Shown here piece after piece: positions 1 to 7,840 of a DNA stretch of 48,411 nt (the stretch's first letter is position 1; the number at the start of each line of letters is the position of its first letter). Made by a program: the position numbers and the translations under genes. Below the pieces are notes generated by a model that saw nothing but the letters and a program-made list of their open reading frames with translations, had not been told where the DNA came from and made no database searches. Source of the stretch: Carboxylicivirga sp. Its GTDB lineage: Bacteria > Bacteroidota > Bacteroidia > Bacteroidales > Marinilabiliaceae. Location: assembly GCA_025210475.1 (NCBI GenBank), contig JAOARW010000057.1, positions 1-48,411 of the forward strand, given 5' to 3'.

Positions 1-22
1 ATAGTTTTCCTTTCATTATTTC

Positions 23-112
23 TGCAAGGTTTTACTCTAAGTTACTAAAAACCTTGCAATTAAGAATGTTAAAAAGCCATTAATTATTCAGATTAACAGC
101 TGATAATTAATG
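23..112. repeat. Two inverted repeats downstream of the ABC cassette
   Basis: Positions 23-33 (TGCAAGGTTTT) pair perfectly with 48-58 around a 14-nt loop. A second perfect 10-bp repeat, CATTAATTAT at 78-87 with its complement at 103-112, has a 15-nt loop. Neither is followed by a clear T-tract on either strand, so they are only possible 3' ends for the leftward ABC transcript. No gene is visible in 1-132. Confidence 0.4.
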
Positions 113-132
113 ACTTGTATTGTTGTTAAGGA

Positions 133-297
133 TTAACTAGTCAGAATACTAATTTCCTTTAGCGGATTTCCGTCAATTAATAGAATATCGGCCATAGCGC
201 CTTCTTCAATTACCCCAATATTGCCAGGGTAAGGATTACGAGGACCCGAAAGCGCAAGAATTTCACCGTTTAATACGGTAGCCTGATAAATTAGTGC
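133..297 (-). pseudogene. Truncated 3' remnant of an amidohydrolase gene
   Basis: Read on the minus strand, this stretch is open for about 54 codons and encodes a segment containing LSGPRNPYPG, then GVIEEG and ADILLI and then GNPL. The same motifs in the same spacing form the C-terminal part of the intact amidohydrolase at 3562-4893. Everything upstream, including the metal-binding residues, is missing, and the frame ends with TAA at 133-135, about 20 residues before the end of the intact paralogue. At DNA level the two have clearly diverged, so this is an old paralogue and not a fresh duplication. Homology starts within a few bases of the stop codon of the ABC permease (291-293), which suggests that insertion or deletion placed the ABC cassette over the lost 5' part. 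It has no plausible start codon. Confidence 0.75.
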
Positions 298-1628
298 TTA
301 ACCATTAATCCATCTGCAAGTGACTTTTTATAGGATTGGTATGCTGGCCAAATGCCCATCAATACACCTCCAAATAAAATTAGCACTAACATCAACAATT
401 CGGAGAAGGTAAAAGCTTGAATGTCGATAATAATTCCAAGTTGATCAGCGATTATTGGTTTAGTTATTAAAAGAACTATAGTCAAGATGGTGATGCCAAC
501 TATAATTCCAATAAAAGTAATAGCAACGGTTTCTAGCAGTATCAGGCGAAAAATATGTTTTGGTTTCGCTCCTACTGAACGTAAAATTGCCATTTCACGG
601 CGACGTTCATTTAAGCCAGACTTAATTGTTGTTAGCATTCCGGCAAAGGTTACTATCAATACAAGAAATGATATAAGCAACAGTGCTTTTTCAATGGGCT
701 TCACTACTCTCCATAGTTCATGAAGTGTTACAACAGGCATAATGGCCGTTAAAGGCTCGTCTTTATATGTATTGAGGGAACGTTGTAAGGATAAAATTTC
801 AGTACGATTGTTTAGTCCCAGCATAAAAGCCGTTAAACTTTTCGGAGAGTCGTTGTCTTCGATTTCGTTGTGATGATAATGCCTGTGATTACAGGTGTGA
901 TTATGATGATTACAGGTTATTTCGGTATCCTCTAAATTGGATATTACAGATGCAAGTGGGTCGTTTTTATCCTCAGATCCTGTATTGTAAAAATGTTGAT
1001 GAATAGCACCCATTGCATCTATCGAAACATGAATGGTCTGATCCACCGGTGTTCCAGTTGGTACTAATATAGCAGATACTGTAAATGGATCTTGATCGTG
1101 TTCAACTAAACTGACTTCGCCCATTCCGTGAGTAACTATAATCTCGTCTCCTACTTGGTACCCCAATTCTTTTGCAACTTTTGAACCCAAAACAGCACCC
1201 ATATGATGTAAACAAAGCTGACCTTTAAGGGCTTGTAGAGACTGTTTATTGCCATATTGAAAATGTGTGAAGTAATCTTCGTGTGTTCCTAATACTGGGT
1301 GACCTTTATGAGAATCACCTAGAGATAAAGGTATGCTCCAGGCTACTTGTGGGTATCCAGATATTTCTTTGAAAGTTTTGTATGATACGTTTTGACTCGC
1401 ATAACCAATATGAAAAACGCTTGACAAAAGAAGCGAAACATTTCCTGTTCGTGCGCCTACAATTAAATCCGTGCCAGAAATGGTGTTCGAAAAGCTTTCG
1501 TGTACCTGATTTCTAATTCGTTCAACACCGAATATTAAAATAACACTCAGTGCAATGGAAGCAATGCTTAAAATAAAAGAAAGCTTTCTGTGCAGTATGC
1601 TTTTTAAGGCCAACTGATAAATAAACAT
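291..1628 (-). CDS. ABC transporter permease, FtsX/MacB-like, with histidine-rich periplasmic insert
   Basis: A 445-residue membrane protein. One transmembrane helix lies near residues 15-36, a large extracytoplasmic domain follows, and three C-terminal helices lie around 315-435, the layout of FtsX-like permeases of LolCDE/MacB-type ABC systems. The segment NERRREMAILRSVGA before helix 3 is typical of the family. Unusually, residues about 238-254 hold a cluster of His, Asn and Cys (CNHHNHTCNHRHYHHN), a likely binding site for a soft or borderline metal such as zinc. The start overlaps the stop of the ATPase gene by one base (TAATG), so translation is probably coupled, and an exceptionally strong Shine-Dalgarno sequence precedes it. 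Substrate and transport direction are not shown by the sequence; a zinc role is inferred from the His cluster and from the DUF3299 neighbour. Confidence 0.88.
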   Translation of the reverse strand: MFIYQLALKSILHRKLSFILSIASIALSVILIFGVERIRNQVHESFSNTISGTDLIVGARTGNVSLLLSSVFHIGYASQNVSYKTFKEISGYPQVAWSIPLSLGDSHKGHPVLGTHEDYFTHFQYGNKQSLQALKGQLCLHHMGAVLGSKVAKELGYQVGDEIIVTHGMGEVSLVEHDQDPFTVSAILVPTGTPVDQTIHVSIDAMGAIHQHFYNTGSEDKNDPLASVISNLEDTEITCNHHNHTCNHRHYHHNEIEDNDSPKSLTAFMLGLNNRTEILSLQRSLNTYKDEPLTAIMPVVTLHELWRVVKPIEKALLLISFLVLIVTFAGMLTTIKSGLNERRREMAILRSVGAKPKHIFRLILLETVAITFIGIIVGITILTIVLLITKPIIADQLGIIIDIQAFTFSELLMLVLILFGGVLMGIWPAYQSYKKSLADGLMVKH

Positions 1629-2353
1629 TATAAATCACCTCCTTCCACAATTGTCTGGGTTTCTGTTTTATTAAGTTTTTCCAAATGTAGGGATCGGTCA
1701 AACAATGATAAGAAACGAGTATCATGACTAACAAAAACTAAGGAGGTATCTTGATTTTTACATTCATTGAATAATAACTGTATAAAAGCCTCTTGTGCAT
1801 CAGCATCTAACGACGAGGTAGGTTCGTCTGCAATTAATAGCTCTGGGGAACCCATTAAGGCACGAGCTGCTGCAACACGTTGTTGTTGCCCCACACTTAG
1901 TTCGGTTACAGGTTTACTGAGTAAGTTTGAACCGATAATACCTAAATGTTCAAGAAGTCTTTTGGCTTCTTTTTCTGGTTTATTGTTATTGTCCAAAACC
2001 TTTTGCATTCGAATTTCAGAAAAACGACAAGGAAGAATGACATTATCGATTACAGAAAGGTAAGGCAATAGATTAAACTGCTGAAAAATATACCCCAAGT
2101 AATTGGCTCTGAATCCATCACGTTGAGATGATTTTAAGGCTGTAATATCTTTATTCAATATTTCAATGCTACCACTCTGCGGTTCAATAATACCGCTTAG
2201 CAAACTAAGTAAAGAAGTTTTACCACTGCCACTTGCTCCGCTGATAAATATTTTTTCACCTTGTTTAATGGAAAGCTCTTTAATATCTAGTAGGTAATTA
2301 GTTTGTGAGGGCCATTTATAAAGCAATTTTTTTATGCTTATAATATCTTTCAT
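1628..2353 (-). CDS. ABC transporter ATP-binding protein (LolD/MacB-like)
   Basis: A 241-residue nucleotide-binding subunit with all motifs in order: Walker A GASGSGKTS at 39-47, Q-loop QQFN at 91-94, signature LSVGQQQ at 152-158, Walker B LLIADEP at 172-178 followed by the D-loop SSLD, and the switch His at 210. The length and sequence match the LolD/MacB/FtsE class that pairs with FtsX-like permeases. It is the middle gene of a three-gene cassette: 30 bases downstream of the DUF3299 gene and overlapping the permease start by one base. It should power the permease by ATP hydrolysis at the inner membrane. The transported substrate cannot be read from the ATPase. Confidence 0.93.
   Translation of the reverse strand: MKDIISIKKLLYKWPSQTNYLLDIKELSIKQGEKIFISGASGSGKTSLLSLLSGIIEPQSGSIEILNKDITALKSSQRDGFRANYLGYIFQQFNLLPYLSVIDNVILPCRFSEIRMQKVLDNNNKPEKEAKRLLEHLGIIGSNLLSKPVTELSVGQQQRVAAARALMGSPELLIADEPTSSLDADAQEAFIQLLFNECKNQDTSLVFVSHDTRFLSLFDRSLHLEKLNKTETQTIVEGGDL
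1635..1644 (-). promoter_or_regulatory. Strong Shine-Dalgarno site for the permease
   Basis: AAGGAGGTGA on the minus strand lies six bases before the permease ATG (1628), inside the last codons of the ATPase gene (Glu-Gly-Gly-Asp). It complements the 16S rRNA 3' end over at least nine bases. Bacteroidota genes seldom use such sites, and no equally strong one was noticed in front of the other genes inspected here. Confidence 0.7.
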
Positions 2354-2383
2354 GGTTATTTAAGAATGAAGGTTTCTCAAAAC

Positions 2384-3043
2384 TTACTTAGCTTTATATG
2401 CAGTAATGGTAGTTTCTTTCATAGTATAAGAGGTATGAATTATATCCGATCCATCTATTAGATACAATTCTGCCGAACTTTTTTCGGTATATATTAATCC
2501 TTCTACAACAACGGCTTTAAAACGATCGTTTGCATCATATCCCTGCGCATTGTATATATGCACTATTTGATTGGTTGGCGGAGGTGGTGTATGAATACAG
2601 GCACCCACCCAAGGTACCAGAAGAAACTCAGTTGAACTTTCCTCTGATAGATTTAAGGGAAGTAAGTAACCAGCCAATTTAACTTTAGCATTATTCAATT
2701 CTTTAACAACCGCATTTGCATTTTTTGTACGCATTTCTTTTACATACTCCCGCTGCGAAATCAAAGTGTCTGCATCAATTCCTTGTTTTAGCAAATAAGC
2801 TTTAATGCTATCCTTTTGAGTTTTCAACTCGTTATTTGTTGAGTTGGAAGATTTTGCAATTAAGGCTTTTAAACGAGCAACTTTAGCTACGTCATAAAGT
2901 TGCGATTCAGTAAGTTTCACAAACGGATCGTTAAAGGCAAGTCCCTCTGGTATTAAATCAGCCCAATTAAGATTTTTAGACTTCTTTAGAGGAGGAGATA
3001 TAAAGAGAAGGGAAATTAAAATTGATACAAAAAGTTTCATCAA
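2384..3043 (-). CDS. DUF3299 family exported protein
   Basis: A 219-residue protein with an N-terminal hydrophobic export signal (about residues 2-18; Met-2 could also be the start). The second half carries the hallmark of the DUF3299 family, a Cys-His-Thr followed by four prolines and NQ (CIHTPPPPTNQIVH), preceded by LVPWVGA. A charged helical region (about 40-115) precedes this domain. From established knowledge, DUF3299 proteins often sit beside FtsX-like ABC systems and are linked to metal, especially zinc, uptake loci such as the zrg genes of Vibrio. Here it is the first gene of the cassette with its own promoter candidate. I infer a periplasmic accessory or metal-binding role; the Cys and His of the motif could be ligands. 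Confidence 0.8.
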   Translation of the reverse strand: MMKLFVSILISLLFISPPLKKSKNLNWADLIPEGLAFNDPFVKLTESQLYDVAKVARLKALIAKSSNSTNNELKTQKDSIKAYLLKQGIDADTLISQREYVKEMRTKNANAVVKELNNAKVKLAGYLLPLNLSEESSTEFLLVPWVGACIHTPPPPTNQIVHIYNAQGYDANDRFKAVVVEGLIYTEKSSAELYLIDGSDIIHTSYTMKETTITAYKAK

Positions 3044-3072
3044 GCACTCGGATTAAATAGCGTAATTCAAGC

Positions 3073-3104
3073 CAAATATAGCTGCATTTTATTTTAAGAA
3101 AAGT
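3073..3104 (-). promoter_or_regulatory. Candidate promoter of the DUF3299-ABC cassette
   Basis: On the minus strand the sequence TATATTTG (3080-3073) fits the Bacteroidota -7 element TAnnTTTG exactly. A T-rich tetramer about 18 bases upstream is a weak -33 element. It lies 30 bases before the DUF3299 start, between that gene and the hairpin at 3102-3151. Confidence 0.5.
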
Positions 3105-3151
3105 ATCTCAACCAGACATTTAATTGTTACATTTTATGTGGTTGAGATACT
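3102..3151 (-). terminator. 13-bp inverted repeat, probable terminator of the amidohydrolase operon
   Basis: AGTATCTCAACCA at 3102-3114 is perfectly repeated in reverse complement at 3139-3151, with a 24-nt loop. On the minus strand the stem is followed by TTTTCTT, as expected for a weak intrinsic terminator after the small membrane protein gene. It could also be an operator, because it directly precedes the promoter candidate of the ABC cassette. Confidence 0.5.
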
Positions 3152-3164
3152 CAGCATATTATTA

Positions 3165-3551
3165 TCAAGTTTGCTTAAACTTACCTAAAGCAGCTTTAAA
3201 GTTAAGAATCAAACCTAAAACATTAATTAATATAGCTCCCAACCAGGTATAAACAGATTGATAAAGCTCCATATTACCATAGTTTAATAAATGAGATATT
3301 ACACCGCCATAACCTAATAACAGCACAAAAACACCCATTACAACCCGGTAAAGCTTTATACTTTTCAATAAACCTGTGCTAATAAAAAGGCCGTAAAGCG
3401 ACATTATTAATATACCAACAAGAGCATCTGTTGATGCCCATGCCTGATGCCCGTTACGCACTGCAATTAAACTGCCTACATTGTACATTACTCCGCAAAA
3501 GCTGTACAACATTTGCAACATCAACAACCTGTTTAAAGGTAATTGCTTCAT
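3165..3551 (-). CDS. Small four-helix membrane protein, function unknown
   Basis: A 128-residue protein starting at the ATG 11 bases after the amidohydrolase stop codon. The frame is open further upstream (to 3593), but that start would lie inside the amidohydrolase gene, and the chosen Met begins a typical MKQL... N-terminus. Four hydrophobic segments fit transmembrane helices at about 9-27, 42-63, 70-92 and 98-120. No catalytic motif is visible and I do not recognise a family. It is the last gene of the hydrolase operon and stands before the terminator-like repeat, so it may be a membrane accessory of the hydrolases or simply a co-transcribed gene. Confidence 0.72.
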   Translation of the reverse strand: MKQLPLNRLLMLQMLYSFCGVMYNVGSLIAVRNGHQAWASTDALVGILIMSLYGLFISTGLLKSIKLYRVVMGVFVLLLGYGGVISHLLNYGNMELYQSVYTWLGAILINVLGLILNFKAALGKFKQT

Positions 3552-3561
3552 TTTATGGCTG

Positions 3562-4893
3562 TTATTTAATGATGTTTTTAAAAACCTTACCATCTTTCAT
3601 TATTACTAAAAGATTTTTTTCAGGTTCTAATAAAACTTCAAGCTTTTCCAGGGGATTTCCTTTTATTAAAAGAATATCTGCAAAAGCACCTTCTTCAATT
3701 ACTCCAAGTTTTCCCGGATATGGATTTCTTGGACCAGATAATTCTAAGGCTTCTGCATTACCTGAGGTTGCTTGTTTTAGAATTTGGGCATTGGTAAACC
3801 AATCTTTACGTAAGGTGAATTCAGTAACCTGTGCTTTTTTAGATTCCATTGAAGCTACCATGTCGGTACCAAATAATACTTTAGCATTGTACTTTTTACA
3901 CGCTTTCATCAACTTGTCTAAACCTTCTTTAGCCATTTGCTGACGTTCTACTTGTGCTGGTGTAAAACTTGGAGGTGCAGGATTCATAAATAGTGCTGCC
4001 TGTGCACTGATAAATACATCTTTTTCAGCAGCAAGCTTCACGGTTTCTTCCTCAAGCAAGTTACAATGCTCTAGCGATTTTACTCCTGCTTCAATGGCCA
4101 TACGAGTGGAACCATCAGTATAGGTATGAACAGCAACATAGGTATTCCAACGTTCAGCTTCTCCCACAGCTGCTTTTAGTTCTTCCATTGAATATTCGGC
4201 AATATCCAGTGGGTCGTACATACCCGAAACAGCACCACCAACAAACAACTTAAGAAAATGAGCTCCCTTTCGAAATTGCATTCTACTGGCTGTTAACACT
4301 TCCGGCACACCATCAGCAAACATTACCAGTCCGGCAGTTTCGGCTTCGGTTTCAGATGGCCCTCCCATCATACGGGGTGCTACAGATGGAGCACGAAAAT
4401 CACCATGGCCAGTGGTCATACCAATTGCCGCACAGCTTGAATAAATCCTTGGGCCAGGAAAATAACCTTCATCAATGGCTCTTTTGGTACCTACTACCTG
4501 ACCACCAACGTCCCGTATAGTTGTAAAACCTCGCATTAGCGTGTTTTCTGCTTCTGCTAGATTAAGTGCATATTGATAATCAAGAGGTGCATAAAAATGT
4601 TCGGAAACTCCCAGGTTCCACGCTAAGTGGGTATGTGCATCAATAAAACCAGGCGTTAAAGTTGCTCCTTTAGCATCAATTACCTCTGCTCCTTTAGGCG
4701 CTTTAATAGATGGAGCAATTTTTTTAATCAAATTGCCTTCAACAAGAACACTTTGTCCAGTTATTAGTTGCTCACTTTTACCGTCAAAAATATTGGCATT
4801 GGTAATTAAAGTTGTTACTGGTTTTTGGGCTAGTATTGAGCCAACAAATAAAAAGGAGATTAAAAGACTCCATATTAAGTTGTGGAATTTCAT
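3562..4893 (-). CDS. Exported metal-dependent amidohydrolase (imidazolonepropionase/prolidase-like)
   Basis: A 443-residue protein of the amidohydrolase superfamily. Residues 1-22 form a signal peptide ending ILAQ. The metal-site residues are visible: His87 and His89 in GFIDAHTH, a Lys (about 215) in HFLKLF that would be carboxylated, His256 in VAVHTY, His276 in SLEHCN and Asp344 in FGTDM. This set matches the imidazolonepropionase-related subgroup that includes Xaa-Pro and other N-acyl or peptide hydrolases, many of them binuclear zinc enzymes. It should hydrolyse an amide or cyclic amide in the periplasm or outside the cell. It lies 22 bases downstream of the Ntn-hydrolase gene. A decayed paralogue lies at 133-297. 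Confidence 0.9.
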   Translation of the reverse strand: MKFHNLIWSLLISFLFVGSILAQKPVTTLITNANIFDGKSEQLITGQSVLVEGNLIKKIAPSIKAPKGAEVIDAKGATLTPGFIDAHTHLAWNLGVSEHFYAPLDYQYALNLAEAENTLMRGFTTIRDVGGQVVGTKRAIDEGYFPGPRIYSSCAAIGMTTGHGDFRAPSVAPRMMGGPSETEAETAGLVMFADGVPEVLTASRMQFRKGAHFLKLFVGGAVSGMYDPLDIAEYSMEELKAAVGEAERWNTYVAVHTYTDGSTRMAIEAGVKSLEHCNLLEEETVKLAAEKDVFISAQAALFMNPAPPSFTPAQVERQQMAKEGLDKLMKACKKYNAKVLFGTDMVASMESKKAQVTEFTLRKDWFTNAQILKQATSGNAEALELSGPRNPYPGKLGVIEEGAFADILLIKGNPLEKLEVLLEPEKNLLVIMKDGKVFKNIIK

Positions 4894-4915
4894 TTTGTCA
4901 ATATTTAGGTTTTAA

Positions 4916-6025
4916 TTAGTCAATTTTTAATACTTCTACATCCTGTTTTTTCTCCTTATCAAAGGTGATGTGCTTAATTTTCTTACCCATCTTAGCAAAG
5001 TCGATGGTTTTCATATCCAGGAAACGAACACGACGGTTATGCTGTGTGTGGAAATTTAAAGTTAAATCGGTTTGATTCCAGGCAGTGGTCCAAAGTGTAG
5101 AACTGCGCATTAAATCGGTATTGCCACCATGACCTGCACCTTCAGCTCCGTCAGGGCCAAGAGGAAGATTAAAGTTGTCCAATATGCGGAACAGCTCATA
5201 AACGGTTTCTTTTCCATCTTCGGTTGGTCGCGCTGTTTTTGACCAGGCCACCGCTCTGATAAAGCGCGAAGGAGGTGTATTATCACCAGGTAATCCAATC
5301 ATACCCGAACCGGCTCCTGTAGGTGTAAATTTGATGCCGTCTAAATTCTTCGGCTCAACAGAAAACATTGACAGATTCAGGTAGTTGCTTAGGTTGGTCA
5401 TGTGCCAATCGTAGTTAGGCGCATTGGTAATGATACCTAATGGTGCATCATGAATCTTTAGTTCTCCTTCTGTATATTCAACCACAACTGATTCGCCATT
5501 TTTGTCGGTAACAATCCAGTGTGCCTGAACAGGTATACCAAGGGCCTCTTCAATAACACCAACCACACTAATATTAGGCATGCCATCCCGTACTTCCTGA
5601 ATGGTAGAGAAACTACCTAAGATATAATTAGCCACTTCCTGACTCGAAATAGTGTTGTTTGCTTGTCCTTTTTGATATTCATTGTAAACAGCATATCCAG
5701 GGTGATAGAACATACCAAGACTTAGACCTTTTTCGTTCATGCCGTCCGACATTAAGTCTTTTTGTAGCATGTCTAAAGCAACAAAGCCAAATTTGGCCGT
5801 GTATTTCATTCCGTTCTGTCCATCGGGTGTTAAGCCCGTAAAAGTATAACCTCGAGGAACAATGGCCACCCGGGAGTTTAAATCAAAAGCACCCCACTCC
5901 ATGGTTCGGCCATAAACTACATCGCCGTTTTTGGCTATTAATCGTATTCCGGTGCAGGCTAATGCTTCTGTTGCAAGACTTGTTATTAACAACACTATCG
6001 CTAGTGTTAATAGTTGATTCTTCAT
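4916..6025 (-). CDS. Exported linear amide C-N hydrolase (choloylglycine hydrolase/penicillin V acylase family)
   Basis: A 369-residue Ntn hydrolase. The signal peptide (1-23, ending EALA) precedes Cys24, which becomes the N-terminal nucleophile after cleavage, as expected for exported members of PF02275. The following CTGIRL, the Arg in VYGRTMEW (Arg40), the DGMNEKGLSLGMFY segment and a conserved Arg in PSRFIRAV fit the family. Known members cleave bile-salt conjugates, penicillin V or N-acyl-homoserine lactones; sequence alone does not decide among these. Its position between two amidohydrolase genes, spaced 22 and 56 bases, suggests successive action on an N-acylated or peptide-like substrate. 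Confidence 0.9.
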   Translation of the reverse strand: MKNQLLTLAIVLLITSLATEALACTGIRLIAKNGDVVYGRTMEWGAFDLNSRVAIVPRGYTFTGLTPDGQNGMKYTAKFGFVALDMLQKDLMSDGMNEKGLSLGMFYHPGYAVYNEYQKGQANNTISSQEVANYILGSFSTIQEVRDGMPNISVVGVIEEALGIPVQAHWIVTDKNGESVVVEYTEGELKIHDAPLGIITNAPNYDWHMTNLSNYLNLSMFSVEPKNLDGIKFTPTGAGSGMIGLPGDNTPPSRFIRAVAWSKTARPTEDGKETVYELFRILDNFNLPLGPDGAEGAGHGGNTDLMRSSTLWTTAWNQTDLTLNFHTQHNRRVRFLDMKTIDFAKMGKKIKHITFDKEKKQDVEVLKID

Positions 6026-6081
6026 TATTTATTTATTTAAAAAGTTTAAGGATTTTTTCTATCAATAATTAAGAATTAGGC

Positions 6082-7782
6082 TTAATGATCACAGTTGCCA
6101 AAATCGCAACAACCTAAATCACTTGCTCCGCCAAAGTCTTCTTCTTTGGGCAGTACATAGTATTTCTTCGTCCAGTGGTCTTTATCCAAAGATGTAAAAA
6201 GACCTTTTTCTTTAGGTTCGAAACGTATGGGCTGACCGGCATCAAAGCGCTTTAAGGGTTCTTCATCTTTCATCACAATAATACCATTCACAATCACATG
6301 CGGTATGCCCGATGAAGGAACTGTTCCGTTGGCATAAGTAGCATTGTCGGTAACAGTGGCAGGATTAAACAAGGTTATGTCGGCGATCATACCTTCCTGC
6401 ATACGCCCCCGCTGTTGCATGGCTTTAAGCCCCATATCTCCCAATGGTTTGGCATAGTTATAGCTGGTCATGGAAACCGCCTGCATTAGCGGAATATTGT
6501 TTTCGCGCGCCATGCGCAATACCTTGGCAAACGAACCTGAAAAGCGAGGGTGCGCATTGGGCAAGTCTTCATAAGGCGTGTCCCAGCTTAAGCCATCATC
6601 GGGGAAAAGTGGCATGCCGTCACTACCAATGGCTACGCCCGGCATTTTTAACCAATCCACTATTGCTTCCTCCGGCATTTTATACAGCACAACCAGGCGC
6701 GTAGGCTCTTTTTTAAGCATCTCCCGGCGGCTTTCTTCAGTATAAAATTCACCGGTTTCTACATCCATTAGCGTTTCTTCGTACTTATTGCCCAGCTTTT
6801 CAACCCAAACTTCGGGTTCCAGGAACACTGCATTTAAGGCTGTTGAACCGGCACGGTAAGGATACACTTCACCCCATACATTATAGCCTCTTTGTCGCAT
6901 AAGAAGCATTAGCTCGTGTACCATGTTGTAGCCCGGGTTATTAAAATGAAAAGCAATACCTGGTGCCCCCAAAGCTGCCGAGTTGGCCAGCATCTCCTGT
7001 ATACCCATCACTTCTTCCACATCGTTACCCGGTGTATTGCGAAAGTGCATTCCAATTTGGCGCCCGTAAAGGCCTCCCAATTTTTGTAGCTCGAATATTT
7101 CGCGCGACGATACACCATCGCGCATATAGCCTACAGTAGAACCAATACCAATACCTCCCTGACGCAGGCCTTCATCAACAATCTTGAGTATTGCATTGCC
7201 TTGTTCGAGCGTTGGTCGGGTCATCGACCAGCCTTGTTTTATGCGCGAATTAATGGCATCAGGGGTGTGAAAATACTTCCAATCCTTATAGCCATCGAGT
7301 ACCTCGACACGGGCAAATTCATGTGATACCGATATGCCCAGATTAATGGGGGTGTTGCCCGCCACCTTTTTGTAAAATTCGGCTACCTGATTACCGGGTG
7401 CGCCAACCTCCAAATCCATAATAGTAGTGCGACCGTCGCGCACCATCATGCGGTAGGCATAGGGTTCGAGGCAATGCTGATGCCCATCAATAAATCCCGG
7501 TGCTACCACGAGGCCAGTTGCATCAATGGTTTCCTTTCCCTCAATGGTTTCTTCGGTTATCAGGCCGATGATACCGTCTTTAATGCCGACATTTCTTACT
7601 GCATCAAAATTGGTTTCGGGATCTATTACCCGGCCATTAAGTAGCACAATATCAAAGTCGGTTGATGCTGGCATGGCTTTAAATTCACTTTTCTTGCCTG
7701 AACGATCTGATGGCAAGCTGCACGAATAAAGCGTGAAGCTTAATGCCAATACTGCGAAAACTAAATTGGTAAGTTTTTTCAT
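6082..7782 (-). CDS. Lipoprotein amidohydrolase, N-acyl-D-amino-acid deacylase-like
   Basis: I start this gene at the second in-frame Met (7782), which begins a clean lipoprotein signal: MKKLTNLVF..., with lipobox LYSC and Cys21 as the lipidated residue. A start 21 bases upstream is possible. The 566-residue product has the D-aminoacylase/dihydroorotase fold signature: IVLLNGRVIDPET at the start of the beta domain, metal ligands in GFIDGHQH (His101, His103) and a late GSDG motif for the catalytic Asp. It should be anchored in a membrane facing the periplasm or outside. The C-terminus is unusual: a short Cys-rich tail (LGCCDFGNCDH) that could bind metal. Substrate unknown; family members remove acyl groups from D-amino acids or act on related amides. 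Confidence 0.88.
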   Translation of the reverse strand: MKKLTNLVFAVLALSFTLYSCSLPSDRSGKKSEFKAMPASTDFDIVLLNGRVIDPETNFDAVRNVGIKDGIIGLITEETIEGKETIDATGLVVAPGFIDGHQHCLEPYAYRMMVRDGRTTIMDLEVGAPGNQVAEFYKKVAGNTPINLGISVSHEFARVEVLDGYKDWKYFHTPDAINSRIKQGWSMTRPTLEQGNAILKIVDEGLRQGGIGIGSTVGYMRDGVSSREIFELQKLGGLYGRQIGMHFRNTPGNDVEEVMGIQEMLANSAALGAPGIAFHFNNPGYNMVHELMLLMRQRGYNVWGEVYPYRAGSTALNAVFLEPEVWVEKLGNKYEETLMDVETGEFYTEESRREMLKKEPTRLVVLYKMPEEAIVDWLKMPGVAIGSDGMPLFPDDGLSWDTPYEDLPNAHPRFSGSFAKVLRMARENNIPLMQAVSMTSYNYAKPLGDMGLKAMQQRGRMQEGMIADITLFNPATVTDNATYANGTVPSSGIPHVIVNGIIVMKDEEPLKRFDAGQPIRFEPKEKGLFTSLDKDHWTKKYYVLPKEEDFGGASDLGCCDFGNCDH

Positions 7783-7840
7783 TGGGTTATATGGTTTATT
7801 CAAGTTGCAAATGCATTTGTCTATAATCGATAGTTCATCT

